DNA from: Sinonovacula constricta
Lineage: Eukaryota; Mollusca; Bivalvia; Cardiida; Solecurtidae
Length of the DNA stretch: 64,000 nucleotides
Reading direction: 5' to 3'
Assembly (NCBI GenBank): GCA_007844125.1
Contig: CM017564.1
Coordinates: 19,114,115 to 19,178,114 of the forward strand
Shown here: positions 1-9,122 of the stretch, in pieces
Layout: the number at the start of each line of letters is the position of its first letter
How positions within the stretch are numbered: position 1 is the first letter of the stretch
Translations under genes and position numbers: made by a program
The notes under the pieces: generated by a model
Database searches by the model: none
What the model saw: only the letters and a program-made list of their open reading frames with translations
Told to the model about the DNA's origin: nothing

Positions 1-488
1 CCCACTTTAAAATTCTGTGAGTAAATTATTTAATTCAAGATACCGAACGAGTCTATAATTTATCATCCGTTCTAAAGTTTTACAAATAGAACTAGTCAAA
101 GCAATAGGTCTGTAACTTGAAGGATCTGTTGGATCCTTTCCCTGTTTAGGTAAAGGAATGGCGAATGCATTTTTCCACTAATTTGGAATTTGTCCAGAAA
201 ACCAAATTTCATTATAAATAGACAAAAATAAAATTAATGATGTATGCGGCAGATGTTTCAAAAATTCATAGGGAATATCATCTAGTCCAGCAGCGGTATT
301 ATGGGATTTGTTCAGTGCTTCCCTAAGTTCTCTTAAAGAAAAGGGTTGGTTGTAATTTTCATTATTGTTCGAATTAAAATTGATTTTAGTTTTTTCAGCC
401 TGTTCCTTCACATTTTGAAATTCTTTCGAGTAATTTTCGGAAGATGAATTTTTAGCAAAACATTTAGCAATAGTGCCTGAAATTTCTT
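1..488 (-). pseudogene. I/Nimb-like non-LTR retrotransposon ORF2 fragment (RT N-terminal part)
   Basis: Reading the minus strand from about 488 towards the left edge gives the start of a LINE reverse transcriptase: 'SSSENYSKEFQNVKEQ', 'NYNQPFSLRELREAL', then 'KQGKDPTDPSSYRPIALTS' (RT fingers) and 'KTLERMI'. The same block recurs at 8.6-9.1 kb and, in sense, at 0.8-1.1 kb, so it belongs to the I/Nimb-like family described below. The frame is broken: a stop (TAG) follows 'SGQIPN' and another (TAA) replaces the Gln of the 'EFQSG' motif near position 15. The fragment runs off the window. It meets the sense fragment that starts at about 500 head to head, so the two form an inverted pair. Assignment to the family is firm; the exact clade is inferred. 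Confidence 0.8.
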
Positions 489-499
489 TTCTAAAGTTC

Positions 500-1262
500 G
501 CCTATTACTATTAAACATGCCAAAAGGTCATCATGGCAAAAGTATGTATCAAAAAAAAAAAATGGCAAGACGTCCATAAAAACGTTTTGTCTGCTATTCA
601 AAAGATTAGCGGTAAACCATCATGTTCAACTGTTAACCACCTTAACACAAATCGGACCGTGGTAGCAGACAAGATGCTCTTAATAAATCGCATAATACCG
701 CTGCTGGTCAAAAGGGCTTAATGTACCATTTTTTTAAACATTTACTAAATCCTTCTCTAAACTTACCTCTGTCAATTTTAATGAAATTTGGATATCCGGT
801 AAAGTAACCGATTCTTGAAAAAATGCCTTCATTATTTAGTTCATAAACCATGCAAGGACCCAACAGATCCTGTAAGGTATAGACCTATTGCTCTGACGAG
901 CTGTATTTGTAAAACCTTAGAACGAATGATCAATAATAGACTTGTCTGGTATCTTGAGTCCAACAACTTAATTTCAGAATTTCAAAGTGGATTCAGACAT
1001 CAACATAACAAGTCGATCATCTTGTTCGTGATGCCTTTATCAAGAGCGAACACCTCGAGGCTGTGTTTTTCGAGCTTGAAAAGGCTTATGACACGACTTG
1101 GAAACATGGGATATTAAAAGATTTATGTGACCTTGGTCTCAGGGGTCGTTTACCAATATTCATTGACACCTTCCTTTCTGAAATGTTCAGGTCAAGATTG
1201 GGTCTACTCTGTCATCAGTTCATAAATAGGAACGAGGTCTCTGCTTGCAGAGAAAATAGGCG
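500..1262 (+). pseudogene. I/Nimb-like ORF2 fragment (EN-RT linker and RT fingers/palm)
   Basis: The plus strand encodes the ORF2 linker ('STVNHLNTN' near 625), RT fingers ('DPTDPVRYRPIALTS', 855-900), 'CKTLERMINNRL', and the palm start 'ELEKAYDTTWKHGILKDL' (1070-1130). The frame shifts between about 770 and 815 and again near 1065. After about 1238 the sequence jumps to a piece resembling the RNase H C-terminal tail ('tctctgcttgcagaga'; compare 47627-47640), so most of the palm and RNase H is deleted. The tail appears to continue at 3138, on the far side of the antisense Naiad insertion at 1265-3137. A defective copy with no expected function. Confidence 0.75.
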
Positions 1263-1264
1263 GG

Positions 1265-2104
1265 AATAGGTAAATAAGAAAAGGTCCTATCAAAATTTTC
1301 ACAGATATTTAAATTTTATCTACCTGTAGACAATGGCAAACAAGGTAAATGTAAATGTGACGAAAACACAGAGACGAGACATAACACACTAAAAGAAAAA
1401 CCATAAGTTACCGCCTTGGAACGGTCAGTCGGCAAAAAGGCCAACTGGGGTGCCTAAACATAGTTTGTGGAGCGCTCCAACATCGCACTTCCTGAAGGTT
1501 TTTTCTATCAAACAAACAGTGTAAATAAAAATATCCCGTCAAAGTGAAACATCTAACAGTAAGCACCTGCATCGGGAGTTAAAAAAGATATAATGAACGT
1601 ATGTACATACATACTAACAAGTAATAAAATTAACTAACAACACATACAGTAAGTACAGTAGATAAAAGCCTCGGCAAACTAAACATTCCAAATGAAATAT
1701 TTGTTTCAAATAAAATAAAGCAGTAGAAGCGCTGATAAGAAAAATATAATGACGTCATACAATGCCATGACGTCATATGCCAAAAGTGTCAAAAGTGAAA
1801 TTTAAAAAATACGAAAGAAATAATAGAATTTTAGAAAACAACACAAATCAACAAAATAAAACGTAGTATTGTTTAGAGTTAATACGTTTTAAAATAACAT
1901 ATCATAAAAGCCGAGGATTTATCCGCAGTTGACATATTATATGTAGTAAAAGTACCAAAAAACCCCGATGTTATACTCGTACCTACTGTGCAATGTCACG
2001 TAAAGGGTATGTAGACTACTCAAATTGTCCCACCTATATTGGGCACGACTGGAGAGATGAAGAGACAAGAAATCCAAGAGTGACTGTCCAATTATGGCTT
2101 TAAT
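1265..2104 (-). mobile_element. Naiad PLE 3' UTR (antisense, first copy, distal part)
   Basis: Read on the minus strand from 2104 to 1265, this aligns almost throughout with 13749-14575 and 61950-62856, the 3' untranslated regions of the two better-preserved Naiad copies. It starts inside the SECIS-like hairpin, at the 'AAGCC' that follows the AA bulge. It passes the 3' half of that hairpin, the A/T-rich segment with 'atgacgtcat', and the 'agtgcgatgttggagcgctcc' block with its paired hairpins (about 1410-1500). It ends at the shared terminus 'ggaccttttcttatttacct' (RC of 1265-1290). Its 5' continuation lies at 2679-3137, separated by the family-B insertion. The 3' terminus abuts I/Nimb-like DNA on both outer sides of the composite. 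Confidence 0.8.
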
Positions 2105-2678
2105 AAGAATATATGACAAAGTCCTATGAGTATTGCAACATATACCAAACTCCGAAAAGGCACAGAACAAAGGTATTTCACATGCATGCCAAGCGAAAAG
2201 TAAGAACAAATCTGTGATGAGTCATTTAAGGAAAAGAGCAAACCCGACAGTTACTGCCTTGGAACGGTCAGTCGGCAATATGGACCGACTGGGGTGCTTA
2301 AACCGGTTTTACAGAGCTCTAACCTCGCACTTTCTGACGAGTTTCTCAAATGCAAGCAACGAAAAGAAAACGATCTATTTGAAAACAAAATGTCCATGCG
2401 CTGATATTTTCTATACGTTATGACGAAAGTAGTGACTTCATCGAAAAATAATGTCCACATAGTGTTCAGAAAAGGAATATGGTATTATTTCGATTTGAAA
2501 AACAACACAAAAATGGTTGACCACAAATAAAATTAACTTTCTGAATCATGAACAAACATGACCAGAGACGAATAAATGGTTGTAGCATCCTGTTCATGTG
2601 AAGATGGAATTGAAGAACCAAAGTTCAATGTCCATCAAAGGGAATACACGTTACAATCCTTATAGGATGAATTGAATG
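2105..2678 (-). mobile_element. Family-B short non-autonomous element, near full length
   Basis: On the minus strand this ~575-bp unit begins 'caattcatcctataagg' (2678 downward) and ends 'gactttgtcatatattctta' (2105). Its 5' part matches 53603-53770 and its 3' part matches 18165-18370, 53805-53897 and 58648-58702, so it is a dispersed family with variable 5' truncation and a fixed 3' end. It has no ORF longer than about 100 codons. In the middle (about 2230-2345) is a ~100-bp block homologous to the Naiad 3' UTR: 'agtgcgaggtt', 'caccccagtcggtcc', 'gccgactgaccgttcc'. It lies exactly between the two halves of the SECIS-like hairpin of the antisense Naiad, so it inserted there. The 5' boundary is good to about 5 bp. 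Confidence 0.7.
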
Positions 2679-3137
2679 ACACAGTTTTCATACAGTCTCA
2701 ACGACCATTCCGGTCATCGTGTAATTTAAAAGCAAGGCAAGTTCTTGACTGTAAAAGGGTCATTTGCAAGCAATGCAGAACATCGAAGGATTCCCGGGTT
2801 GTAAGTTTTGTAAAGTGGTCAGACAAGTTATTGAGACCCTTGATCTTCTTTAACTTGTATAAAACATTTCCATAAAATACAGGATGGCTTATGCCTTTCT
2901 ACATAAGTGCTTTCATACTGCTATTATACGTAGAAGCAATAAAACCATTGCGATGAAATTAATTTTGAAAACGCCTTTTCTTAATTTATGAAAACGAAAG
3001 CCTTGCTGTAACAGTTTAAAGGAAATAAACCGGCTTCTAGCATTGAAATCTTCTTCTTTAGTACAAACTCGTGCAAACATTGTAAGTTGTGATATGTAAA
3101 TACCATAGGAGGTAGTACCTGCTGACGCATTTGACAT
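2679..3137 (-). pseudogene. Naiad PLE RT C-terminus and start of its 3' UTR (antisense)
   Basis: From 3137 downward the minus strand encodes the PLE RT thumb region: 'TTSYGIYISQLTMFARV', 'FKLLQQGFRFHKLRKG', then, after deletions, pieces matching 'NNLSDHFTKLTT', 'NPGILRCS' and the C-terminal 'CLAF*'-like end near 2720. It corresponds to 13275-13695 of the sense copy. Just past the stop come the 5' half of the SECIS-like hairpin ('gagactgtatgaaaactgtg', RC of about 2678-2700) and then the family-B insertion. The coding region is frameshifted and missing internal pieces, so it is non-functional. Its 5' side abuts an I/Nimb-like 3' end at 3138. Confidence 0.75.
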
Positions 3138-3536
3138 ACTAGGTTAACTCATTCATATCTTTTAAAAAGAGAAGTTCACCCTGTATGTGTTCTTTGCTAG
3201 GAACCACTGACAGTAAATCATATTTTATCACAATGTAGTGACACAGACTATATTCGTTCCAAGTATCTTAATGTCAATAACATTCTTAATAAGTTATAAA
3301 TATTAAACTGTTTATTTAGCAAACTGTATACATTTTAAATCAATAAATATATTAACCTATTTTCACATTATTTAAACCAGATATATTTTTATATTTTTCT
3401 ATGTTTTACTCACAAAGTTTAGTTTAAACCTGCTTATGCTCTATCCAATATAAACTATTCACATTTAACTTTGTATTCGGCACCATATGACCTGTTAAGT
3501 GTCGGTGTGCCGTAAAACCCAAAATACATACATACA
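3138..3536 (+). mobile_element. I/Nimb-like retrotransposon 3' end with microsatellite tail
   Basis: The plus strand starts in the ORF2 C-terminal tail ('TRLTHSYLL', then a Cys-containing 'CVLCQEPLTVNHIL' motif near 3195) and runs through the 3' UTR to 'gtcggtgtgccgtaaaaccc' (3502-3521) followed by an (ATAC)n tail. The same terminus in antisense marks the 3' ends at about 6340, 15801, 41943 and 50133. It probably continues the fragment at 500-1262, with the antisense Naiad between the two parts. Confidence 0.8.
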
Positions 3537-3583
3537 TATTGACAAAATAATGATGATCTGTGTTGATATTTATTTCAATTTAG

Positions 3584-5374
3584 CCCGGAGATACACTGGA
3601 CGGGAAGGGTGCAGCAGGAAAATACGCCCTGGTAAATGATCGATATCTGCAGGATGTAGATTCTTATCGGTCCTTAAACGAGGAATATCTATCTAAAGTA
3701 ATGGCTGATATTAATCAGTTTTGGAATGATGTACACGATACATGTGTTGAACTCAGTTCAGAAATAGCTACCAAAGCTAACGCGTACAGAGAAGAAAACA
3801 AAGCTAATTTGAACTATTGGGAACAGCAATTAAAAGATTCGATAAGTAACATTGAAGCAGCAGCGACTGGGCAGAATAATGAGCAGTTGTCTGTTTCTAT
3901 AGAGCAAGATGACAAACAAGTGGCGAAGTATGGTCAGATAGTTATTAAGCCATATTATGTAAATATCGAGCGAAATGTGTTTGAATCCCTAAGAAATTCT
4001 TGCAAAATTGAAGAATATATACCAATCAAAGTATGTTCTCTTAACGTACGTGGTTTGAAATTACGCTTAGGAAGAGCCGATCACGTTCCTCCTGAAAAGC
4101 AAATCTTACAAAGAGAGAAATTTATGATTTTTTTTAAGAAACACGACATTCTGTGCTTTACAGAAACCAACGCTAAGGAGTGTGACTCTGATGAACTGAA
4201 AGTTGATGGATACCAACTTCATCCAAAATGCAGAGATGAAGAGAGGAGATCGGGAGGTATTTACATATACATTCATAAGAAAATACCAAATGCTGAAGTA
4301 ATTTACTGTAAATGTAAATATGTCTTATGGTTAAAAATAACAAACGTTTTTCCAACTGATAACAAAACTTTGATAATCGGAGCAGTATATATTCCGCCTG
4401 AAACTAGCAACTTTCATGATACAGACGAGTTGAGCCTATTCCAAAGTGAAGTAAAAGAAAAATGCAAGGAGTATAAGAATGTTATATTAACTGGAGATTT
4501 TAACGGTTATACTGGTAAGCTGGATGATTACAAAGTTAACGATGCTTCAATCGACTGGTTTATAAATACCTGCATCATGTTTAAACGGCTGAACATTCCA
4601 CTTGACAGGTCATCTCGTCATTCGAAGCGTAAATCAAATGGGAATGGGAAAATGTTAATTAATCTATGCAAAGAAGAACGGTTATTCATCTTAAATGGTC
4701 GGATTTATAGTGACAAAAGAAAAGGGGAATTCACATGCATGCCACAACTGTCAGAAAGAGACAAGAAAAAAACATCGAAGTCGGGCAAGAAAAAAACATT
4801 GAAATCGGGCATGAAAAAAACGTCAAAATCAGACAAGCCAGAAGCATTAGAATCAGGCAAGACAGAAACGTCAGAATTAGCCAAGACAGAAACGTCAGAA
4901 TCAGGCAAGACAGAAACGTCAGAAACGTCAGAAACAGGCAAACCAGACACGTCAGAATCAGGCAAGACAGAAACGTCAGAATCAGGCAAGACAGAAACGT
5001 CAGAATCAGGCAAGACAGAAACGTCAGAATCAGGCAAACCAGACACGTCAGAATCCGGCAAACCAGAAACGTCAGAATCAGGCAAGACAGAAACGTCAGA
5101 ATCAGGCAAGACAGAAACTTCAGAATCAGGCAAGACAGAAACGTCAAAATCAGGCAAAGCAGACACGTCAGAATCAGGCAAGACAGAAACGTCACATTCA
5201 GCCAAACCAATCAAGTCAAATTCAGTCATTGACTATGTAATTGCAAGTGACAAGTGTCTGGACTTGTTCAAATCATTTAAGGTGGAAAATGTGATCTATA
5301 AAAAATACCGATTCTCTGACTGTCACCGTGCACTTGTTTTTGAACTTGCATGTAACGCATTGGCATTTCAGTAG
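3584..5374 (+). CDS. EEP (endonuclease/exonuclease/phosphatase) domain protein with an internal SESGKTET repeat
   Basis: An open frame of 557 codons runs from the ATG at 3701 to TAG at 5372. It stays open upstream to 3584, directly after a good splice acceptor ('tatttatttcaatttag', ending 3583), so it may be a terminal exon whose start lies elsewhere. Residues about 110-350 plus 505-550 read as an EEP nuclease fold: 'CSLNVRG' (Asn ~115), 'LCFTETNA' (Glu ~155), 'GAVYIPPE', 'LTGDFNG' (Asp ~266, Asn ~268), 'VIDYVIAS', and a final 'SDCHRALVF' in place of the usual SDH motif. Between 'GEFTC' (~345) and 'VIDYVIAS' lie about 150 residues of Lys-rich then Ser/Glu/Thr/Gly repeats, in what should be a surface loop. 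Residues 1-105 are helical and unrecognised. It may be a LINE-derived nuclease or a host EEP protein. It is the only long intact reading frame in the window. Confidence 0.65.
   Translation, partial: PGDTLDGKGAAGKYALVNDRYLQDVDSYRSLNEEYLSKVMADINQFWNDVHDTCVELSSEIATKANAYREENKANLNYWEQQLKDSISNIEAAATGQNNEQLSVSIEQDDKQVAKYGQIVIKPYYVNIERNVFESLRNSCKIEEYIPIKVCSLNVRGLKLRLGRADHVPPEKQILQREKFMIFFKKHDILCFTETNAKECDSDELKVDGYQLHPKCRDEERRSGGIYIYIHKKIPNAEVIYCKCKYVLWLKITNVFPTDNKTLIIGAVYIPPETSNFHDTDELSLFQSEVKEKCKEYKNVILTGDFNGYTGKLDDYKVNDASIDWFINTCIMFKRLNIPLDRSSRHSKRKSNGNGKMLINLCKEERLFILNGRIYSDKRKGEFTCMPQLSERDKKKTSKSGKKKTLKSGMKKTSKSDKPEALESGKTETSELAKTETSESGKTETSETSETGKPDTSESGKTETSESGKTETSESGKTETSESGKPDTSESGKPETSESGKTETSESGKTETSESGKTETSKSGKADTSESGKTETSHSAKPIKSNSVIDYVIASDKCLDLFKSFKVENVIYKKYRFSDCHRALVFELACNALAFQ
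4765..5215 (+). repeat. 24-bp coding tandem repeat inside the EEP exon
   Basis: The unit is roughly 'tcaggcaagacagaaacgtc' plus 'agaa', 24 bp, coding an 8-residue SESGKTET-like unit. The first few units (4765-4850) are the diverged Lys-rich form (SGKKKTSK). Later units are nearly identical, with GKPDT and GKTET variants, and one unit near 4915-4940 contains an extra short 'GTCAGAAAC' duplication. The period is a multiple of three, so expansion preserves the frame. It also leaves long open frames on other frames and on the minus strand, which are artefacts. Confidence 0.9.
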
Positions 5375-6118
5375 ATTCACATTAAAGATAGCTTCCACTC
5401 TCTACGAAAAGCGTCCCTGTGTTCACCTTTCTAGTCCGATGCTGATTTGGTATATTTGTATCCTATTAATGGATTGTTATCATAAAAACCTGCTTGTATG
5501 GGACGCGACTTTTAGTCGGTTTAAAAGAAACCTTTGGGCAATTTTGTTGTTGACTTGCTGATCCAAAGTAGAAACTGGTCTTTCTCTTTACATTTCCATA
5601 TCACCTATTTCAAATTAGCCTGGAATCTTAAACTATCTTCGTATTAATCTACCTCTAAAATGTTTTCCAATTATCTCCACCATTTTAACTTCCCTTCTGC
5701 ATACTTTAACATATTTTCAAATGGATTTCGAGGACTTCAACAAGTTTTTAAAATACACAAGTATTTCTGTTGTACTCGTAGTTAGGTGTGTGATTAATAA
5801 CGAATGACTGATACAAATGTCAGTATAAGATTTTCGTCAATTTCATATGTATAATGTTGATATCTCTTGTAATTAATTTACTCGTACATTCAGACATGAA
5901 ATTTCATTAGGGCGTGTTGCTAACTCGTTACTTTGTTTTACAATATCCGTAAATGCAACATTGTATATTTGTAAGGACAGCTGTATGATAAAATGGTTTC
6001 GTCACTCTGTTAAATATGTCTTACCCGGAATAATAAACATATTTAAAATTTATTGGTTCGTTGTTAACAATATTTTCCGTGGAAAATCGGAATCCAATTG
6101 AAATTTAAAAAGTTAATT
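5375..6118. other. Non-coding, unassigned
   Basis: AT-rich sequence after the EEP exon. I see no ORF with recognisable motifs and no tandem repeat; it may contain the 3' UTR of the EEP transcript. Confidence 0.4.
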
Positions 6119-6206
6119 TCTTCGGCCCAACCGGGAATCAAACCAACACGATGAGAGTTGGGCATTTAGCGGAGTAACGCGACTCTACCAACATACCACG
6201 GGCGCA
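6119..6206 (-). repeat. tRNA-like sequence (tRNA-derived SINE head or tRNA pseudogene)
   Basis: On the minus strand, 'tggtatgttgg' resembles an RNA polymerase III A box and 'ggtttgattcc' resembles a B box (consensus GGTTCGANTCC, one change), about 53 bp apart as in a tRNA. The 5' 'gcgcccg' does not pair with the 3' 'gggccgaa', so no acceptor stem forms and this is not a functional tRNA. It lies about 130 bp from an I/Nimb-like 3' end. Confidence 0.45.
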
Positions 6207-6699
6207 CCACCAAGGTGCTTTCATTGAAGTTTTAAAGTACATAGCACACAAACAAAACACATTGGCTTATATTTTCTGTAGTTAAGTTAATGTAAGTGCT
6301 TATGAAACTTAAATAACATCGTTGGTTAATAAATACATTATGTATTTTGGGTTTTACGGCACACCGACACTTGGTAGGTCATACAGTGCCGAATACATTG
6401 AAGTTTAACGACAATAGAATATTATCAGGTTAAAACTAAAATACGTGAGTAGAATTAAAATCATCAGGTTAACATATTAAACAGTTAAAATGTATAACGT
6501 TAGCATAATAAACATTTTAAAAATTTATATCTTATTAAGAAAACCAATCTCGTTCAGAAAGCAAACAAGTTTAGCATCGGATACTGTCGTAAATAATTCG
6601 TATATGTTATTGACATTAAAAAATTTAGACCGAACATGGTCTGTGTCAATACAACGTAGTAAAATATGATCAACTGTAAGAGGTTCCTGACAAGGAACA

Positions 6700-7640
6700 C
6701 ATTCAGGTTGAACTTCTCGTTTACAAGTTAGAGTGAGTTTAACTAGTATGGCCGATGAGATAGCGGATAAGGGCTACGTCTTCACGCCTACTTTCTCTGC
6801 AAGTAGAGATATTGGTACCGACATTAGGTTTAATGGCGTGTTATTTGTTATAAACAGTTTTGTTCCAACTTGTTTGCCATTTGGTTAAAATATATCGATT
6901 GATAAGTGGTTTCAAATTTGTGTGGGGGATGCAAAGATCTGTCTCACTAAGAGCTGAGGCAGATTTTGCACTCCTATCTGCATTCTCGTTTCCTCGGATG
7001 CCTACATGACTAGGTAACCAAGCGAAACAATACTCTTATAAAGACAAACTTCACCCAGTTTTAAAAGTAATTCTCTAATAAGAGGGTTGGAAAAAGTAAG
7101 ATTTTTTTAATAGACTGCAATACCGACAAAGAGTCAGTAAATACTACAAATTTATCGCCAGGATGATTTGAAATGAATTTAAGAGAAATATTAACAGCCT
7201 GAATTTCGGCTGTGAAAATGGACGAGTCGGGTGGTAATTTTTATTTAAAAAAATGAATTTTACTTACGGAAGCACAGCCGACATATGTATCTGCTTTTGA
7301 GCCATCAGTATATTTTGCACTCCTATCTGCATTCTCGTTTCCTCCGATGCCTACATGACTAGGTAACCAAGCGAAAACAATACTCTTATTAATACAAACT
7401 TCACCAAGTTTTAAAAGTAATTCTCTAATAAGAGCATTTCTTGTCGCGCAGTTTGTTAAAATTTGAGCGAAGTACGAGAGGGTCTTTTTTACTTATTATT
7501 TGTACAGAGAGTTAAATCGACTCCGGGAGTTTTCAGTTGCCATGGTGGAAATTCCAATACATTATTTTCCATTATTTGACTTAAATTCAGATGTGATGAT
7601 TGTACGATTTCAAATATCCGTAAACCAAACGGCTTAATTG
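6700..7640 (-). pseudogene. RNase H domain and C-terminal tail of I/Nimb-like copy B
   Basis: The minus strand gives 'YTDGSKADTYVGCASVSK' (first RNase H motif, about 7255-7310), then the middle strands with 'VFTDSLSVLQ' (about 7115-7150) and the block from 'FAWLPSHVGIRGNENADR' (about 6965-7020) down to the tail with its zinc-like Cys motif near 6700. The region is broken by indels. It contains a ~128-bp internal duplication in which the block at 6958-7086 recurs at 7310-7437. Confidence 0.65.
6958..7437. repeat. Internal duplication of a ~128-bp RNase H segment
   Basis: 'ttttgcactcctatctgcat' through 'gtaattctctaataagag' occurs at about 6964-7084 and again at about 7312-7434, differing by a handful of substitutions and indels. 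Other family members (42.6-42.9 kb and 50.8-51.0 kb) have only one copy. The second copy sits at the position where the RNase H first-motif region normally continues, replacing part of it. Confidence 0.85.
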
Positions 7641-7739
7641 CCTTTGGTTAACGCTCGTACACGTGTTCATATTTAGGATTTAAAATAACACCATGTGCTG
7701 GATTTTTAGGGTTAGATTTCAATTTTGTTATGAAATAAA

Positions 7740-9122
7740 GCGCAAGTTTCTCTCGTCTAAGGTATAATGAGCTTCAACTTAAAGGCTCTCAACAGGAGAG
7801 GTCCTGAAAGCTCCAACGGCCAGACGGAGTCCCTGGTTGTTGACAACGTCAAGCATCTGGAGATATGATCTCCTGGCAGCGCCGTAAACAATGCTACCAT
7901 AATCTAATTTCGATTTTACTAGTGATCTATAAAGTTGCAATAGAACTTTCCTATCAGCTCCCCAGTCGGTATGGGGTAAAAATTTAAACATGTTAAGAAG
8001 ATTAAGACATTTAGATTTTACATATTGAATATGCGGTATAAAGATAATTTACTGTCAAATAAGACACCAAGAAATTTAATTTCCTTGACAACAGGAAAAC
8101 GAACATTATTCAGAAATAATTTCGGATCGTTATGCAAAGTTCTTTTCTGACAGAAATGTATGCAGTTTGTTTTGGTGAGTGAAAATTTAAAACCATTGTT
8201 GTTACTCCAAGTTTGTAATTTGTTGAGGCATTGTTGTAATTGCCTTTCTATCGTTTTCATATGTTTGGAACGATAACATATAAGGAAATCGTCTACATAT
8301 AGTGAACAATCAACTCCATTATTTAGAGTTTTTACAATGTTATTTTTTTTATGTTAAAGAGAGTAACTGATAATATACTCCCTTGAGGGACACCTTGTTT
8401 CTGTATATGAACAGAAGACAAAGTAGACCAAATTTTAACTTGAACATTTCTGTCAGAAAGAAAACTGTTAATAAATGTGGGTAAACGACCCTTGAGCCCA
8501 AGGTCATGTAAATCTTTTAAAATCCCAGGTTTCCATGTAGTATCATATGACTTTTCAAGGTCAAAGAACACCGGTATGAGGTGTTCCTTCTTGATTAAGG
8601 AATCTCTTATAAACGTTTCAAATCGAACGAGATGATCGAGTGTACAGCTTTGGTTTTGAACCCACTTTGAAATTCGGTGAGTAAATTATTTGATTCAAGA
8701 TACCAAGCGAGTCTGTTATTTATCAACCGTTCTAAAGTTTTAAAAATACAACTAGTCAAAGCAATAGGTCTATAACTTAAAGGATCTGTTGGATCCTTTC
8801 CCTGTTTAGGTATAGGGATGACGAATGCATTTTTCCACGAATTTGGAACTTCTCCGGAAAACCAAATTTCAATATTAATAGATAAAAGTAAATTTAATGA
8901 TGTTCCCGGTAGGTGTTTAAGAAATTGATAGGGAATATCATCAGGTCCAGCAGCGGTACCATGAGATTTACCCAGGGCTTCTTTAAGTTCTCTTAAAGAA
9001 AAGGGTTGGTTGTAATTTTCATTATTGTTAGAATGAAAGTTGATTTTACTTTTCTCAACCCGATTCTTTACATTTTGAAATTCTTTCGAGTAATTTTCGG
9101 AAGACAATTTTTTTCTAAAACT
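7740..9122 (-). pseudogene. Reverse transcriptase domain of I/Nimb-like copy B
   Basis: Minus-strand blocks in order: 'NYNQPFSLRELKEAL', 'GPDDIPYQFLKHL', 'KQGKDPTDPLSYRPIALTS' (fingers, about 8750-8830), 'FFDLEKSYDTTWKPGILKDL' (palm, about 8500-8570), 'KQGVPQGSILSVTLFNI' (8350-8405), and 'CSLYVDDFLICY' (catalytic YVDD, about 8275-8310). These are followed by 'TKTNCIHFCQKR' and the thumb 'SKLDYGSIVYGAARRSYLQML'. At least four frame changes separate these blocks (near 9120, 8620, 8340 and 8010). The clear YVDD and GVPQG motifs make the RT assignment firm. Confidence 0.85.

Noticed and set aside
4705..5232. Long open frames on the minus strand and other plus frames over the EEP repeat
   Set aside because: They result from a stop-free 24-bp period; composition is monotonous and no domain is present. 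Only the frame with flanking EEP motifs is accepted.
6119..6206. Functional tRNA gene
   Set aside because: A and B boxes are recognisable but the acceptor stem does not pair and no clean anticodon arm forms.
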